This document shows positions 1-12,300 of a DNA stretch of 64,000 nucleotides, one piece after another. The translations under genes were made by a program, and so were the position numbers. The stretch spans positions 3,670,501 to 3,734,500 of the forward strand of contig OY755197.1 of the NCBI GenBank assembly GCA_963576735.1, written 5' to 3'. The notes beneath the pieces were generated by a model. That model ran no database searches, had not been told where the DNA came from, and saw nothing but the letters and a program-made list of their open reading frames with translations. The number at the start of each line of letters is the position of its first letter. The first letter of the stretch is position 1. The stretch is from Bedellia somnulentella (Eukaryota; Arthropoda; Insecta; Lepidoptera; Bedelliidae).

Positions 1-3000
1 CCGGAGAACAATAGACCTGTCAATCAAAGCGATAAGGATTGAATAGAAGACCATTTCTGTGCAACCAATTTGTGATTTTTAAGTTAAATACGTAATCTAT
101 AACGTGCTAAGTAATTGTAATAATTACACCTCATCGGCTTAAGGGAGTGATAGATAGTGCTACAACAACCTACTTTACGCATTTTTGATAGTTTTATACA
201 GTGTTTAGTAGGCTCATTTAGTGAAAAGTAAGCACTTATAACGGCAAACTATGGAAGAATTATGGATTTGTCAATTCGACCGATGTGAAAACCTAAAGAA
301 GTCAATGAAAAACTATAAAAAGTCACCAAAGGATAGATTAACAAAATGTTACATAGAAACCAGATTACAAACTTTAGAAGAAATGTGGAAAAAATTTAAA
401 GATGAACATAAAAACATTATAATGAAGATCACAAAAGCTGAAGAACGAAATGTTTTATACTTTACAGAAAATACGTATGAACACTTTGAGGAGATGTACA
501 CGTCTTATAAAACTAGTTTAAAAGAGCATCTTCAACAAATTCTAGTGATGTCAGAAAGTTCATCTCAATCTCATCTTCAGGCCTCGAACCCCGCAAGTGA
601 TGGACAGAGATCAGTGAACAATGAAGTTAAATTACCAACTATACAATTACCGAACTTCAGCGGAAAATACGAGGAGTGGCAAACCTTCTACGATCTGTTT
701 TGTTCTCTTATTCACAATAATACAAATTTATCACCAGTGCAAAAATTACATTACTTAAAGAGTAATTTAGTCGGAGAGCCAGAGACATTATTGCGAATCT
801 TTCCTATTACTGATGCAAATTACACAGAGGCATGGAACTTACTAGTGAAACGTTATGACAATAAACGATTTAATTGCAACGCCATACTGAAGATTTTATT
901 CACTCAAAAACCAATACTTTACGAGTCAGCAAGTGCAATCAAGCAATTGGTTGATACAACAACAACATGTTTAAAGTCATTAAATAATTTGAAAATCAAC
1001 ACCGATTCGTGGGATATTATAATAAATTATTTAATTGTGTCAAAACTGGATTCAGAGACAATGAAATCATGGGAGCAAAGTTTAAGTTCTGCAAATAACG
1101 AAGTGCCCAGTTGGAACGACTTTAAACAATTTTTAGAAACTCGATTTCGATCTTTAGAAATGATTGAGAGCAACAAAGGGAAACTATCACAACCGAAATC
1201 TATTCTGAAACCAAAGGTTTTTCACGCTAATATAGGCAAAGAAGAGAAGAAGAAACACGAAATGGAGTGTCCCCTATGTGACGGCGATCATTATATATTC
1301 AATTGTAAACGATTCGGTGAGATGCCTGTTCAGGAAAGACAGGAATTTGTGAAAAGTAAAAGATTGTGCTTTAACTGTCTCGCACCTGCACATTCAGTAG
1401 TCAAATGTCGGCAGCCGACGTGTTGTAAGCGATGTGGACGCCGACATCATTCACTTCTGCATTTCGAGAGAGAACGGCACACAGACTTCATAAATGAGAG
1501 CCAGGGTACATCTTCAGGTACAGTTACTGATACGTCGAGAGGTAAGCCTAATCCTTCATCTAATAATTTACAAATTGTATCAAATTTTTCACGCGAGCAT
1601 ATTATGCAAAGTAATTATGTACTTTTAGCTACTGCAAATGTTGTGATCAAGAGTAAAACTGGTGTCAATTATAAATTAAGAGCTTTATTAGATCAGGGGT
1701 CACAGGCGTCATTTATAACAGAGGCAACTGTACAATTGTTAAATTTAAAAAAGATTTCAGTCAGTGGTTTTGTGTCAGGTTTGGGAGAGGGTCAAAAAAT
1801 GAGAATTAAGCATATGGTTTCTATATTTGTTCAATCATGCTACAATCTCAATGCCTTCATCAAAGTTGAGGCGTATGTTATGCGTTCTTTAACTACAATT
1901 ATACCGAGTACTAATCTTAATATACCTGAGTGGTCAGAACTAAGTGAATTAGAGTTAGCTGATCCAGGTTATACCACACCGGGTAAAATCGACATTTTAC
2001 TTGGAGCTGATGTGTTTAGTGACATTATTTTAGATGGAGTAGTTAAACATCCAAATGTTAATTTAATTGCTCAGAAAACAGTGTTAGGTTGGGTGCTGTC
2101 AGGTAGGGTATCTCAACAAATTACGACTGCGAGATGTAACGTATCAAGCATGCATGTTCAAATCTTAGATGATATGTTAAAGCAATTTTGGGAGATCGAG
2201 ATTGAGCCAAATAATATACATAAATTATTATCCAAAGAAGAAGAGGCATGTGAAGACATTTTTGAGAAAACTACAGTTAGAAACAAGGAAGGAAGGTACG
2301 TAGTAAAGCTACCATTTAAACGTGAAAATCCTGCATGTGAAAATGGACGTTTGAGAGAAATAGCTCACAAAAGATTTGAATATTTAGAAAGAAAATTAAT
2401 TAAAAATGATTCGTTGCGTAAAGAGTATTGCAAGGTGATGAAAGAATATTTAGATTTAAATCACATGGAATTAATTCCACCGGAAAAAATAGATAACCCT
2501 AAAGCAGTCTACCTTCCTCATCATGCAGTCTTGAGAGAAGATAAGGATACGACCAAAGTACGCGTAGTTTTCGACGCATCGTGCAAGGGTGTCAATAATG
2601 TATCATTAAATGATGATCTTCTAGTAGGTCCTAAATTACAGCAAGATTTGCGTCACATATTGATGAGGTGGCGGATCAATAAAATCTGTATCACTGCTGA
2701 TATCGTCAAGATGTACAGAATGGTATGTGTCGCTAAAGAAGATACAGATTATCAGCGGATTCTATGGAGGAATTCATCAAATGAACCTTTATGTCATTAC
2801 AGACTCTTGAGATTGACATTTGGCACAGCTTGTGCACCATATCTAGCTGTCAAGTGTTTGCAAAAATTAGCTCGAGATGAGAATCATTTTGTTGTGGCTG
2901 CTAAGATTACACAGAGAGATTTTTTTGTTGATGATCTTTTAACAGGATGTGACACTGAAGATGAGGCCATCCTTATTTACAATGAAATGAACAGTCTCTT

Positions 3001-5788
3001 AAAAGCAGGAGGATTTGAGTTGCAAAAATGGTGTTGTAACAATGAGAATGTTATGCAGCATATAAGCAAAAATAAACGAAGTGATCATGATGTGCACCTC
3101 AAAATTAACGATTTTATAAAAGTATTGGGAGTCAATTGGAATCGCTTGTCAGATAGGTTTGAATACACGCTAAATATTCCAGAATCCAAACAGCCCATCA
3201 CTAAGCGAAACATACTTTCCGAAGTAGCACAATTATATGATCCATTGGGATGGATAGCGCCGATTGTTGTTAATGCTAAATTTATAATTCAAAAGCTATG
3301 GATAACTGGATTAGGATGGGATGATATCGTTAATGGAGTTTTATTACAAGAGTGGTTAGAGTACAGAAACAGTTTGACACACGTTAAAAATATAAGTTTA
3401 CCGAGATGGTTACAAACAACTAACAACTCTCGTATCGAATTACATGTTTTTGCTGATGCCTCACAAGTGGCGTATGGGGCAGCAGTTTATTTAAGAGTAG
3501 TGGAGAATGATAGAGTGCACGTGAATTTAATTACAGCGAAAACAAAGGTTTGTCCTATAGAAAAACAAGTATCCATTCCGCGACTTGAATTATGTGGGTC
3601 AGTTTTAGCAGCTTCACTCATATCAGAGGTTTCACAGGTACTAAATATACCTAAGAGCCATTTATTCGCGTGGACAGATTCCACAATAGTCTTGGCTTGG
3701 TTGAAAGGTGGTCCAAGCCGATGGAACACTTTCGTGAGTAATAGGGTGTCCACAATATTAAATATTTTGGACTACGACCAGTGGAACCATGTTACTACTG
3801 ACATGAACCCAGCAGACTGTGCCTCTAGAGGTGTGTCAGCTTTAGATTTAGTGAACTGTGAACTATGGTGGAATGGGCCTTCTTGGCTATCTGCAGCATA
3901 TATAAAAGTTGACAATTTTGACATTAGAGATACCGAAGAGGAAGAAAAAATAATAAACTTAAGTGCTTTTATTGAAACTGAAGAACAGTTAATTTCAGCT
4001 AAATTTTCAACTTTATCCAAAATGTTGAATGTTATTTCCTACTGTAGAAGGTGGTTAAGATTGAAGGTAAATAAAGAAAAAGGTTTAAAATTTAGCAAAT
4101 TTGTAACGACAGATGAAGTGAAGGAAACATTAATCAATTGTATAAAACAAGTTCAAGATATTGAGTTTAGAAAGGAAATAAAACAGTTAAAATTGCAAGG
4201 AAAAGTCTCTAAAAATAGTAACCTTCGCAATCTTTGTCCAATGTTCGATGAAAATGAGATTCTTAGAGTAAGTGGTCGAATCCAACAATCCCACACTGAG
4301 TATGATACACAGCATCCAATAATATTACCTGCTCGGAGTTATCTTAGCAAATTAATCGTGTTAGATGCCCATAAAAGAACTTTGCACGGAGGACCACAAG
4401 TAATGGTTAATTATATAAGGTCAAAGTATTGGATCATGAGAAGCAAGGTACTATCAAAAAAATGTTTCCGTGAGTGCGTCACGTGCCAACGTTACTCTCC
4501 AAAAAATACTGCACAATTGATGGGTCAATTGCCTGAAGTACGTGTTAAACCAAATAGAACCTTTAGGGCAGCCGGTGTCGACTACGCTGGACCAATCAAT
4601 ATACGACTTTCAAAGGGAAGAGGAGTTAAATCCTACAAAGGTTACATTTGTCTCTTTATCTGCATGGCAACCCGCGCTGTTCATTTGGAAGCTGTATCAG
4701 ACATGACTGCGAACGGATTCCTTGCAGCCTTTAGACGATTCACATCAAGACGTGGCCATTGTCAGGACATTTATAGCGACAATGGCACTAATTTTGTCGG
4801 AGCTAATAACACGTTACAATATATGTTTAATAATGCCAAATCTACATTTTCATCTGAGCTTAGAGAACTATTGGTACGTGAACATACTGCATGGCATTTC
4901 ATCCCCCCCCATTCCCCTAATTTCGGTGGTTTATGGGAGGCAGGGGTCCGTAGCTGTAAGACACACCTTAAGAAAGTGATTGGAGATACAACACTTACAT
5001 TTGAGGAGCTTTCTACTGTGTTATCTCAAGTTGAGGCTTGCCTTAACTCACGTCCCTTAACTGTTCTTAGTGATAACCCTAACGATCCTCTTCCTCTGAC
5101 ACCAGGCCACTTTCTGGTAGGTGAGCCTTTGCTTAGTTTATGTGATGAGAGTTATAATATAACAAAAATTAGTCTTAATGAAAGATGGAAGTTAGTTCAA
5201 AAAATGGTCAATGATTTTTGGAACAGATGGTCCAAAGAATATATTGTCAGCCTCAATCAAAGATTTAAATGGAATTCTAAAACCTCAGAACCAAATATCG
5301 ATGATGTTGTTATTTTAAAAGAAGATAATATCCCACCGTGTAAATGGATACTAGGAAAAATTATCGAAAAACATACTGGTCCCGATGGTCTTACTCGTGT
5401 TGTATCTATTAAGTGTAAGAACGGTGTTCTAAAGCGTCCTCTTAGCAAAATCTGTGTCTTGTCAAGTACATAAGTATGTTTTTGAATTTGGTATATTTGT
5501 ATTTTAATAAAACGGTTGTTATGTATGAGACCAGTTACGTATGTTTTATCTATGTAATAGAGTTTTGTGATTTTAAATTTAAGTTCACATTTATATATTT
5601 TTTTTGATAATATAGCACGGTGGGCGGTTAGGCTAGTACTCGTATGTATTAAGTTATGCATTGAATTAAGTTCCGCCAATCCTAGAAAAGGTTTTTTTTT
5701 TGTATCCGAGTGTATTTGTTAAAAAAGTTTTGAAGCTATAAGTTTGTTAGTTATTTAATTTTAAGGAATCCTTCCTTGGTGGGCGGAA
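1..5788 (+). mobile_element. BEL/Pao LTR retrotransposon (left part cut by window edge)
   Basis: This is the internal region of a BEL/Pao element with one long gag-pol frame (251-5473). Bases 1-250 are noncoding leader. The 5' LTR either lies off the window or its end is in these bases; no LTR copy can be paired. After the stop codon comes a 3' untranslated stretch ending in a purine-rich tract (about 5779-5788), the expected plus-strand primer site, followed by TG at 5789 where the 3' LTR should begin. What follows is a palindrome rather than a recognisable LTR (see that entry). The element lies between the kinase C-lobe exon of DSTYK and its missing last exon(s), so it is probably intronic and antisense to that gene. 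Confidence 0.85.
251..5473 (+). CDS. BEL/Pao gag-pol polyprotein, intact 1740 codons
   Basis: Single open frame carrying, in order: a gag region of the DUF1759 type (about residues 120-300); CCHC-like zinc knuckles with CPLCDGDHYIFNC and CFNCLAPAHS (about 339-400); an aspartic protease with LDQGSQASF (about 480); a reverse transcriptase with the polymerase motif FFVDD (about 893); RNase H with HVFADAS and WTDST (about 1065-1140); an integrase H2C2 zinc domain (HKRTLHGG near 1373) and the DDE core (VDYAGP near 1442, YSDNGTNF near 1507, then GGLWEAGV); and a C-terminal DUF5641-like domain. The order matches BEL/Pao pol. No env-like frame follows. There are no stops or frameshifts, so the copy is young or was recently active. 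The first ATG is taken as the start; it lies directly after the leader. Confidence 0.95.
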   Translation: MEELWICQFDRCENLKKSMKNYKKSPKDRLTKCYIETRLQTLEEMWKKFKDEHKNIIMKITKAEERNVLYFTENTYEHFEEMYTSYKTSLKEHLQQILVMSESSSQSHLQASNPASDGQRSVNNEVKLPTIQLPNFSGKYEEWQTFYDLFCSLIHNNTNLSPVQKLHYLKSNLVGEPETLLRIFPITDANYTEAWNLLVKRYDNKRFNCNAILKILFTQKPILYESASAIKQLVDTTTTCLKSLNNLKINTDSWDIIINYLIVSKLDSETMKSWEQSLSSANNEVPSWNDFKQFLETRFRSLEMIESNKGKLSQPKSILKPKVFHANIGKEEKKKHEMECPLCDGDHYIFNCKRFGEMPVQERQEFVKSKRLCFNCLAPAHSVVKCRQPTCCKRCGRRHHSLLHFERERHTDFINESQGTSSGTVTDTSRGKPNPSSNNLQIVSNFSREHIMQSNYVLLATANVVIKSKTGVNYKLRALLDQGSQASFITEATVQLLNLKKISVSGFVSGLGEGQKMRIKHMVSIFVQSCYNLNAFIKVEAYVMRSLTTIIPSTNLNIPEWSELSELELADPGYTTPGKIDILLGADVFSDIILDGVVKHPNVNLIAQKTVLGWVLSGRVSQQITTARCNVSSMHVQILDDMLKQFWEIEIEPNNIHKLLSKEEEACEDIFEKTTVRNKEGRYVVKLPFKRENPACENGRLREIAHKRFEYLERKLIKNDSLRKEYCKVMKEYLDLNHMELIPPEKIDNPKAVYLPHHAVLREDKDTTKVRVVFDASCKGVNNVSLNDDLLVGPKLQQDLRHILMRWRINKICITADIVKMYRMVCVAKEDTDYQRILWRNSSNEPLCHYRLLRLTFGTACAPYLAVKCLQKLARDENHFVVAAKITQRDFFVDDLLTGCDTEDEAILIYNEMNSLLKAGGFELQKWCCNNENVMQHISKNKRSDHDVHLKINDFIKVLGVNWNRLSDRFEYTLNIPESKQPITKRNILSEVAQLYDPLGWIAPIVVNAKFIIQKLWITGLGWDDIVNGVLLQEWLEYRNSLTHVKNISLPRWLQTTNNSRIELHVFADASQVAYGAAVYLRVVENDRVHVNLITAKTKVCPIEKQVSIPRLELCGSVLAASLISEVSQVLNIPKSHLFAWTDSTIVLAWLKGGPSRWNTFVSNRVSTILNILDYDQWNHVTTDMNPADCASRGVSALDLVNCELWWNGPSWLSAAYIKVDNFDIRDTEEEEKIINLSAFIETEEQLISAKFSTLSKMLNVISYCRRWLRLKVNKEKGLKFSKFVTTDEVKETLINCIKQVQDIEFRKEIKQLKLQGKVSKNSNLRNLCPMFDENEILRVSGRIQQSHTEYDTQHPIILPARSYLSKLIVLDAHKRTLHGGPQVMVNYIRSKYWIMRSKVLSKKCFRECVTCQRYSPKNTAQLMGQLPEVRVKPNRTFRAAGVDYAGPINIRLSKGRGVKSYKGYICLFICMATRAVHLEAVSDMTANGFLAAFRRFTSRRGHCQDIYSDNGTNFVGANNTLQYMFNNAKSTFSSELRELLVREHTAWHFIPPHSPNFGGLWEAGVRSCKTHLKKVIGDTTLTFEELSTVLSQVEACLNSRPLTVLSDNPNDPLPLTPGHFLVGEPLLSLCDESYNITKISLNERWKLVQKMVNDFWNRWSKEYIVSLNQRFKWNSKTSEPNIDDVVILKEDNIPPCKWILGKIIEKHTGPDGLTRVVSIKCKNGVLKRPLSKICVLSST

Positions 5789-5900
5789 TGTTTAAGTAAA
5801 TTGTTACAGTCCACTCATATTTAAAATGTAAGAAGGTAAATTACATAATTTACCTTCTTACATTTTAAATATGAGTGGACTGTAACAATTTACTTAAACA
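5789..5900. repeat. 112-bp near-perfect palindrome at the BEL 3' LTR boundary
   Basis: Two 55-base arms (5789-5843 and 5846-5900) are reverse complements with a 2-base centre. It begins TGTTTAAG and ends CTTAAACA, that is TG...CA, and sits exactly where the 3' LTR of the BEL element should start. It may be two LTR starts joined head to head, a rearranged or self-integrated end, or an assembly foldback. Confidence 0.9.
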
Positions 5901-6145
5901 TTGAGCACGTCTTTCTTTCGAAATCACATCAATTTTCGCATTCGCCCTTATCGCCCAGACATTAATAAATAAATGATATTATAGTCTAAGTGAATAACTC
6001 AATGATAAATTATAATAACTTCGTCCTCTCCTCTAATTGCTGTGCCCAACAAGGTCCACAATGCTGTAACATATTTACATACTTACCATCTAAGAAAACC
6101 ATTGTGGAACGCAATAAATCTATTGAGTATTGAGTATTGAGTTAC
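5901..6145. other. Unassigned sequence between BEL palindrome and DSTYK exon
   Basis: About 245 bases, AT-rich, with no open frame and no recognised repeat. It should contain the 5' end of the DSTYK intron (donor at 6144-6145) and possibly remaining BEL LTR sequence. Confidence 0.5.
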
Positions 6146-6368
6146 CAAAACAGCACCGCAAAGGCGTACACGTCGACGCTATTATCGTAGGGCGGTCTCA
6201 GCAGTTCCGGCGCCATATGAGCCGGCGTGCCCACCACGGAGCCGCTGAGCAAGGCGCCGTGTCTTGCGAACCCGAGGTCGGCTAGCGCTCCCCGCCCACC
6301 GCTCACTAGCACGTTCTTTAGCTTCACGTCGCGGTGGACAACCCCTAGGGAATGGAGGTAGCGGATAC
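6146..6368 (-). CDS. DSTYK: DSTYK exon 20 (catalytic loop to APE)
   Basis: Acceptor tctcag, donor gtaact. Reads [18 protein letters not shown] (catalytic loop), ADLGFARHG (DLGF variant of DFG), [16 protein letters not shown] (activation and APE) and [13 protein letters not shown]. The next exon, which should begin by completing a Trp codon, is not in the window. Confidence 0.93.
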
Positions 6369-9300
6369 CTGAGAAAAAATTTAATGTTTTAAGACAAGAA
6401 AAGTTAAGATATATGGAGTAAAAGTTAGTGTCCAAAGTGTGAATTTAAATGGCGCTCGAGAGGTGTGCAAAAAGTCAAAAAAAAGTCAAAAAGTTTATTT
6501 TTCAAAATTAAGTTAAAAATTAACATTTTTTGAACGTCAAATTTTTTTAAATTTATCATTAGTCCGTTGCTTCGGAAGGTGTTCGTAAAGAGAAGAAGCA
6601 ACAAAGAAACTCTTTACATTCACATTTTTTCATTTTTTCAAAACATGGTTTGTACAATTTCAGTTTATTAACATGTTTTTACTTTATAAAAGATTTTCTA
6701 TGCGACAAAACCAAACGCTAGTTTGACATATTTAAAATAAATTGTCCATCACAAAAACCAATCACATAACGTGAGAAGAAAAATCCTCACCAGACAATTA
6801 TTCCTAGGAATAACGAGGGAAGATTTATAGCTTTACGGACACGGTCATGTGCGCGTTGGGTCCTTGTCGTTTAAAAAATCTTGAACACTGTAGTAAGACT
6901 TCTTTAAAAGCATGGCTTTTATTGCCTTTTTAAAAGATGCCACAGGCAATTCCAATATGTCAGAAGGAAGTTTGTTGAACATTTTCAGGGATAGTCCCAT
7001 AAAGGAGTTACTTACTTTATTAAGTCTCCACTTCGGTACGTGAAGTTTGTCCTTATTTCGAGTGTTAACAGTATGCCTATCACTAACTTTACTAAATTGG
7101 CCTATATTCTTTTTGGCATACATTAAATTCTCAAATATGTATTGGCAAGGGACAGTTAAAATGCCAATTTCTTTAAATTTTTCGCGCAACGAATACCTCG
7201 ACCTCAACATGTAAATAGATCGGATAGCTCGCTTTTGTAAGACGAAAACTTTATGAACATCAGCCGCTTTACCCCATAATAAAATACCGTACGACATAAT
7301 ACTATGAAAATAACTGAAATACACAATGCGAGCTGTTTCTACGTCTGCTATTTCTCTAATCTTACGCACGGCATACGCTGCTGAGCTCAGCCTTTTAGAA
7401 AGTGTTAGTATATGGGGTCCCCATTGCAACTTAGAATCGATTATTATCCCTAGGAATTTTGTTTCTTTCACTAATTCTACTTGTTCACTATCAATAACAA
7501 TATTGTTATCAACTTGCCTAACATTCGGTAAAGTAAATTTAATACATTTAGTTTTTTTGGCATTTAGAACCAGGTTATTTACAGTAAACCAATGCAATAC
7601 CAGTGAGATAGCTTTATTTACGTCGTCAAGAGATGTAGAGGATCTCGCTACATTAAATATTAAAGATGTGTCATCTGCAAACATAACTATCTCAGAATAC
7701 TTTTGTACCATAAATGGTAAATCATTAATGTAAATCAGAAACAGTAATGGGCCAAGTATAGAACCTTGAGGAACGCCCATCTCTATTTCCGATCCTTCCG
7801 ACGTGGTTCCATTAATATCAACCTTTAAAGTTCTTTTATGAAGATATGATGCCATTAATTTCAGTGCTTGCTCGTCAAAACCGTAATATATAAGTTTAAT
7901 CAACGCTATTTCTTTTTTTACACAATCAAAAGCTTTTGTGAGGTCACAAAATATACCTAATGCATCCCGGGAGTTTTCCCATGAATTAAAAATATGTTTC
8001 ATTAGTGACACTCCTGCATCTACAGTAGACCTACCTTTGGTGAAACCATATTGCTCGTCATGGAATATATTATGATTGTTGAAATATGAAAGCATTTGGT
8101 TGGACATGATTTTCTCAAAAACTTTACTGAGAACTGGCAAAATAGAAATAGGCCTATAATTGGTAAAGTCCTGACTATCTCCTGATTTATGTAGTGGGAT
8201 GAGCCTACTTAACTTCATACAGTCTGGAAATTCTCCTATATCTATACATTTATTAAAAAGTATCGTTAAATGAGGAGCGATTATATTTATTATTCTGTTT
8301 ATGACGAAAACTGACATTCCTGTTATGTCTTCGGTTTTTTTAAGATTAATAGTTTTAAAATTTTTAATTATATCATTATTGTCAACATACTTGAAAGAAA
8401 ACTGTGCTGTTGTTTTGGTAACATTTTGTTCCAACAACTCAAGAGCTTTCTGGGGACATGAATTTAATTTCTCTGTTGTCTGAGTGGGGGTATTTATAAA
8501 ATGATTTTCAAAAATGTCAGCAATTTGTGATTTTGACTGTATCAGTTCATTATCTAATAATAAATTGAGATCATGTGGGGACTTTAGTTTTCCAGTTTCA
8601 CTGTTAATTATTTTCCAGACAGTCTTACTCTTGTTAGAAGAATTCATAATTTTATGTTTTATGCATCTAGATTTAGCTTCACCACAAACTTTTTTGAAAA
8701 TTTTTGAATAATTTCTGACATAAATAATAAAATCTTGGTTGAAGTTAAAGGACTTTTCTCTATAAATGTTATATAGGTGATCTCTACTTATTCTAATTCC
8801 AGCGGTGGCCCATTCAGCAAAAGAGCATTTTGTATTACACAGTATTACCTTAGTTTTAAAGATTTTGTTGAATTCAGTTTTTAGCTCATTGATGAATGAA
8901 AGACAATTCTCTAATGATTCACTGCTTCTCATTGGGGGGCTGATGCTAGACCTAATATTATTTTCAAATAAGCTAAGTTTTTTTTCAGTTATCTGTCTAC
9001 ATACTATTGACTTTTTCTTTTCGATGGTAAATTCTAAATTTATAAATTGACCCTTGTGGTCTGAGGTAATGCAATCAAAAAGGAAGTGACCGGAGTAATC
9101 ACAATTGCAATAAATATTATCTAAACATGTTGCAGAGGTCGAGGTAATTCGGGTTGGCTCATTAAATACATTTAGAAGATTAAATGATTGAAAAAATGTC
9201 AATATTCTCTCCTTTACTAGACCCTCACCCAACAAGTCAACATTGAAATCCCCACAAACTACAACCTCTCTGGAGCTGCGGGAAGCCATCCCCAAAGCAT

Positions 9301-12300
9301 CTTCCATCGCTGCTTCAAAGATGTCATAGTTACCTTTGGGTGGGCGATATACACACAAAATTATATACTTGCTCAATTCAATGCATGAGATTTCTACATG
9401 TTGTTCAACAGAGAGTCTACAGATGTCTTTTCTTTCTTTAAATTTAATGTCTACATATAATAGTATCATACTACCCCCACACATTATGGACTCTCTGTTA
9501 AAACAACTGCCCACTGTGTAATTCTTTAAACTAAAATTCATTTGTTCTGCTTTTAACCAGTGTTCTGTTAAACAAAGTATTTTGGCATTGTACTTATTAA
9601 TGAATAACTCTAATTTTAATAGTTTGCAGGAAAGGCTCTGTATGTTCTGATGAACTAGTGAAATGTATGCCTTTTCCTTTGTCTTACTACCTAGTTTAAA
9701 GCTAAATTTGCAGATACATTAGTACATGTACTAATAACTGCATCCAAGTCAGATGAAATTGTTATGTTATTCAAATTAATAACATTGTTGTATACAATAT
9801 TACTAGCTAGTAACATAGCTAGACGTTTTTTAGAATGTTCAGGTACTTTCAAGGTACTTTTAGTCAATAATGGTTTCTTAATATAATTATTTATATTAAA
9901 ATTAACAATTTTTTGCCTATATCCCAAGGTCAAATTATATAGTAACATATTTAGTTTATAAATCCTAGTATTAACCTTATAGCTAAGATGCTTGGAATAT
10001 AGGAAGTCACTTATAATTATTTTTCTAACATTTAAATTGGCCAATTTGTCAAATGATTTCTTTAAGTCACTTGGATTCACCTTATTACTCGAACCAATTA
10101 AAATAACTAAAGTAGTATTGGAGTCATATTGTTCTTTTAAAATGGTATTTATTATTTGAGAGTAACTTGCTCCGGGCATACAAGTATTTAAAATACATTG
10201 GTCTAATTCTTTGTTTAAATGATGGCCAATGTTAACACCAAGAGAATCGGAGAAGACTAAAGTCCTCTGAGTCGACACATCTCTATTGTAAGCAAAAGTG
10301 GGCTGAACCATATTATTTCTATTTTCAGGAGATACATCATTTATGACAGTACTTACACTTTCACACTTAGTGCAAAAACTAGATAGTGTTTCTACTGTTT
10401 TGATATTTTCATTACTTAACTCTATGATTTCTTCTAATCCTACTATGTAGCTTTGCATTTCTAAGTGACTATTATGATAGTTTACTGTAATATCTTGAAG
10501 AGATTTTTCTAACTCTATAATTCTATTACTATCATGACTTAGTTTAACTTTGTTACTGTCTAGAGAAAGTTCATAATCACTACATAGTTGTTCTAGCCTA
10601 TTTAACTTAAACTTCATCTCATGATGTTGACTACACCTAAGTTTATTAAGTTTTTTTACAAGATTTCTTACAGTTCTTTTAAGTTTAAGGTACTTTTTTA
10701 ACTTTCTGGAACCTTTTATGTTCACACTTTCTGGAACCTTTTATGTTCACAACTGCAACTGCGAGGATTACAGAAATGGCGATAAACCTCTGCTTAATTC
10801 AATGATCTATAGTTTGTAAATGTGATTCAAAATTAAAGGCTTCCAAATATACATTTCATAACATAACATTTACTAAATCTAAAAAAAAATGTATTGTTTG
10901 GTCCTTCGTGGTTTTTCGATAGTATTCGATATTGCATGTCGTATTGTTTACCCTTATCTTTGGCCTCCCTATTTAAAAAAAGACAAGACCGTAAACTAAT
11001 ATTCCACTTACCAACAACAATATCCAAAGCAATCTGCAACCGGTCCTTCCAAGCCAAACCTCCGCGCAAAGCCGCGTGCAAATCTTTCTCATATCTCGGC
11101 GATATCAATAGGACGGATGGCCCGGCCGCCGCTCGGGACATGATGGATCCCAGCAGCGGAACTATGCGCGGGTGCGGGGGGATTATTCTGTGGGACAAAG
11201 GATTTTTGATTAGATGAGAGAATTCAGTACTGAAACATCTAAAAGGGTTGCAGAGAAAGTGACAGTCATGAATGATCTCAGCAGCAGGACTATTCGGGGG
11301 TGCAATGGGATTATTCTGTGGGACCAGGGGATGAGATGAGATATACACGTTATTTTGTATTGCAATATCTAAAAGAGTTGCAGAGGAAAATCTTAATATA
11401 AAAAAAAAAATAAGTAAAAAAACATTTTAAGAAAAAGCTTTTATTTAAACGCTCTAAAAAGAAGAAAATAAAATATTCCTTTTGGATTATACTAACAACT
11501 CCTCATTATACACAATTTATATATAATAATAAAAGCTTGTCGCGAGGTTTACATACCTATCAACATTCCTTTATATCATAATAATTTGTGGTAAATCGAG
11601 CGACAAGCTTTTATTATTATATATAAATTGTGTATAATGAGGAGTTGTTAGTATAATCCAAAAGGAATATTTTATTTTCTTCTTTTTAGAGCGTTTAAAT
11701 AAAAGCTTTTTCTTAAAATGTTTTTTTACTTATTTTTTTTTATTTTTTACTTTTTAGTTATCGCTGGCTATTTTCAAGTTATTATTACTCTCAAAATGCC
11801 CTCTCATTTGACACCCATATTGTAGAAGTAGGCTAAAGGTAACTATTCCGCCATCCTGCACGGTCCGCCATATTGGATTCAGAATGACGTCATATTCTTT
11901 TTCTAGTCACTCTTAACTAGCCCTTTCATTTGATACCCATATTGTAGAAGTAGACTAAAGGTAACTATTCCGCCATCTTGCATGGTCCGCCATATTGGAT
12001 TCAGAATGACGTCATATTCTTTTTCTAGTCACTCTTAACAAGCCCTTTCATTTGATACCCATATTGTATAAGTGGATTAAATATAACTGTTCTGACATCT
12101 TGTATGATCCGCCATATTGAATTTAGAATGACGTCACATATCTTATCATATATTGTCATCCAAACAAAATGCGTCCACAAAATTTCAGCACAAACGGTTG
12201 AATATATCTACTTCAAAATTGAGTTCAAAGATTTCACCCGAACACACAAACATACATTGCAAGTTAAATAAAAGCTTTTAAAAATATGAACGTTTTTGCA

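Larger units (their letters stand above)
6455..10800 (-). mobile_element. LINE of the CR1/jockey group, two open frames, intron of DSTYK
   Basis: A near-complete non-LTR retrotransposon lying in the same direction as DSTYK between its exons 19 and 20. It has ORF1 (9691-10725), ORF2 (6845-9718) and a 3' untranslated region ending in a short repeated tail (gacttttt units, 6460-6500 on the minus strand). Near its 5' edge a 26-base unit containing ctggaaccttttatg is repeated twice (about 10700-10750). Fragments of the same family lie at 35686-35815, 44262-44520, 44521-44965 and 51473-51556. Confidence 0.85.

Noticed and set aside
10833..11348. 171-codon minus frame as a gene
   Set aside because: It is DSTYK exon 19 read through both introns; only 11012-11187 is exon.
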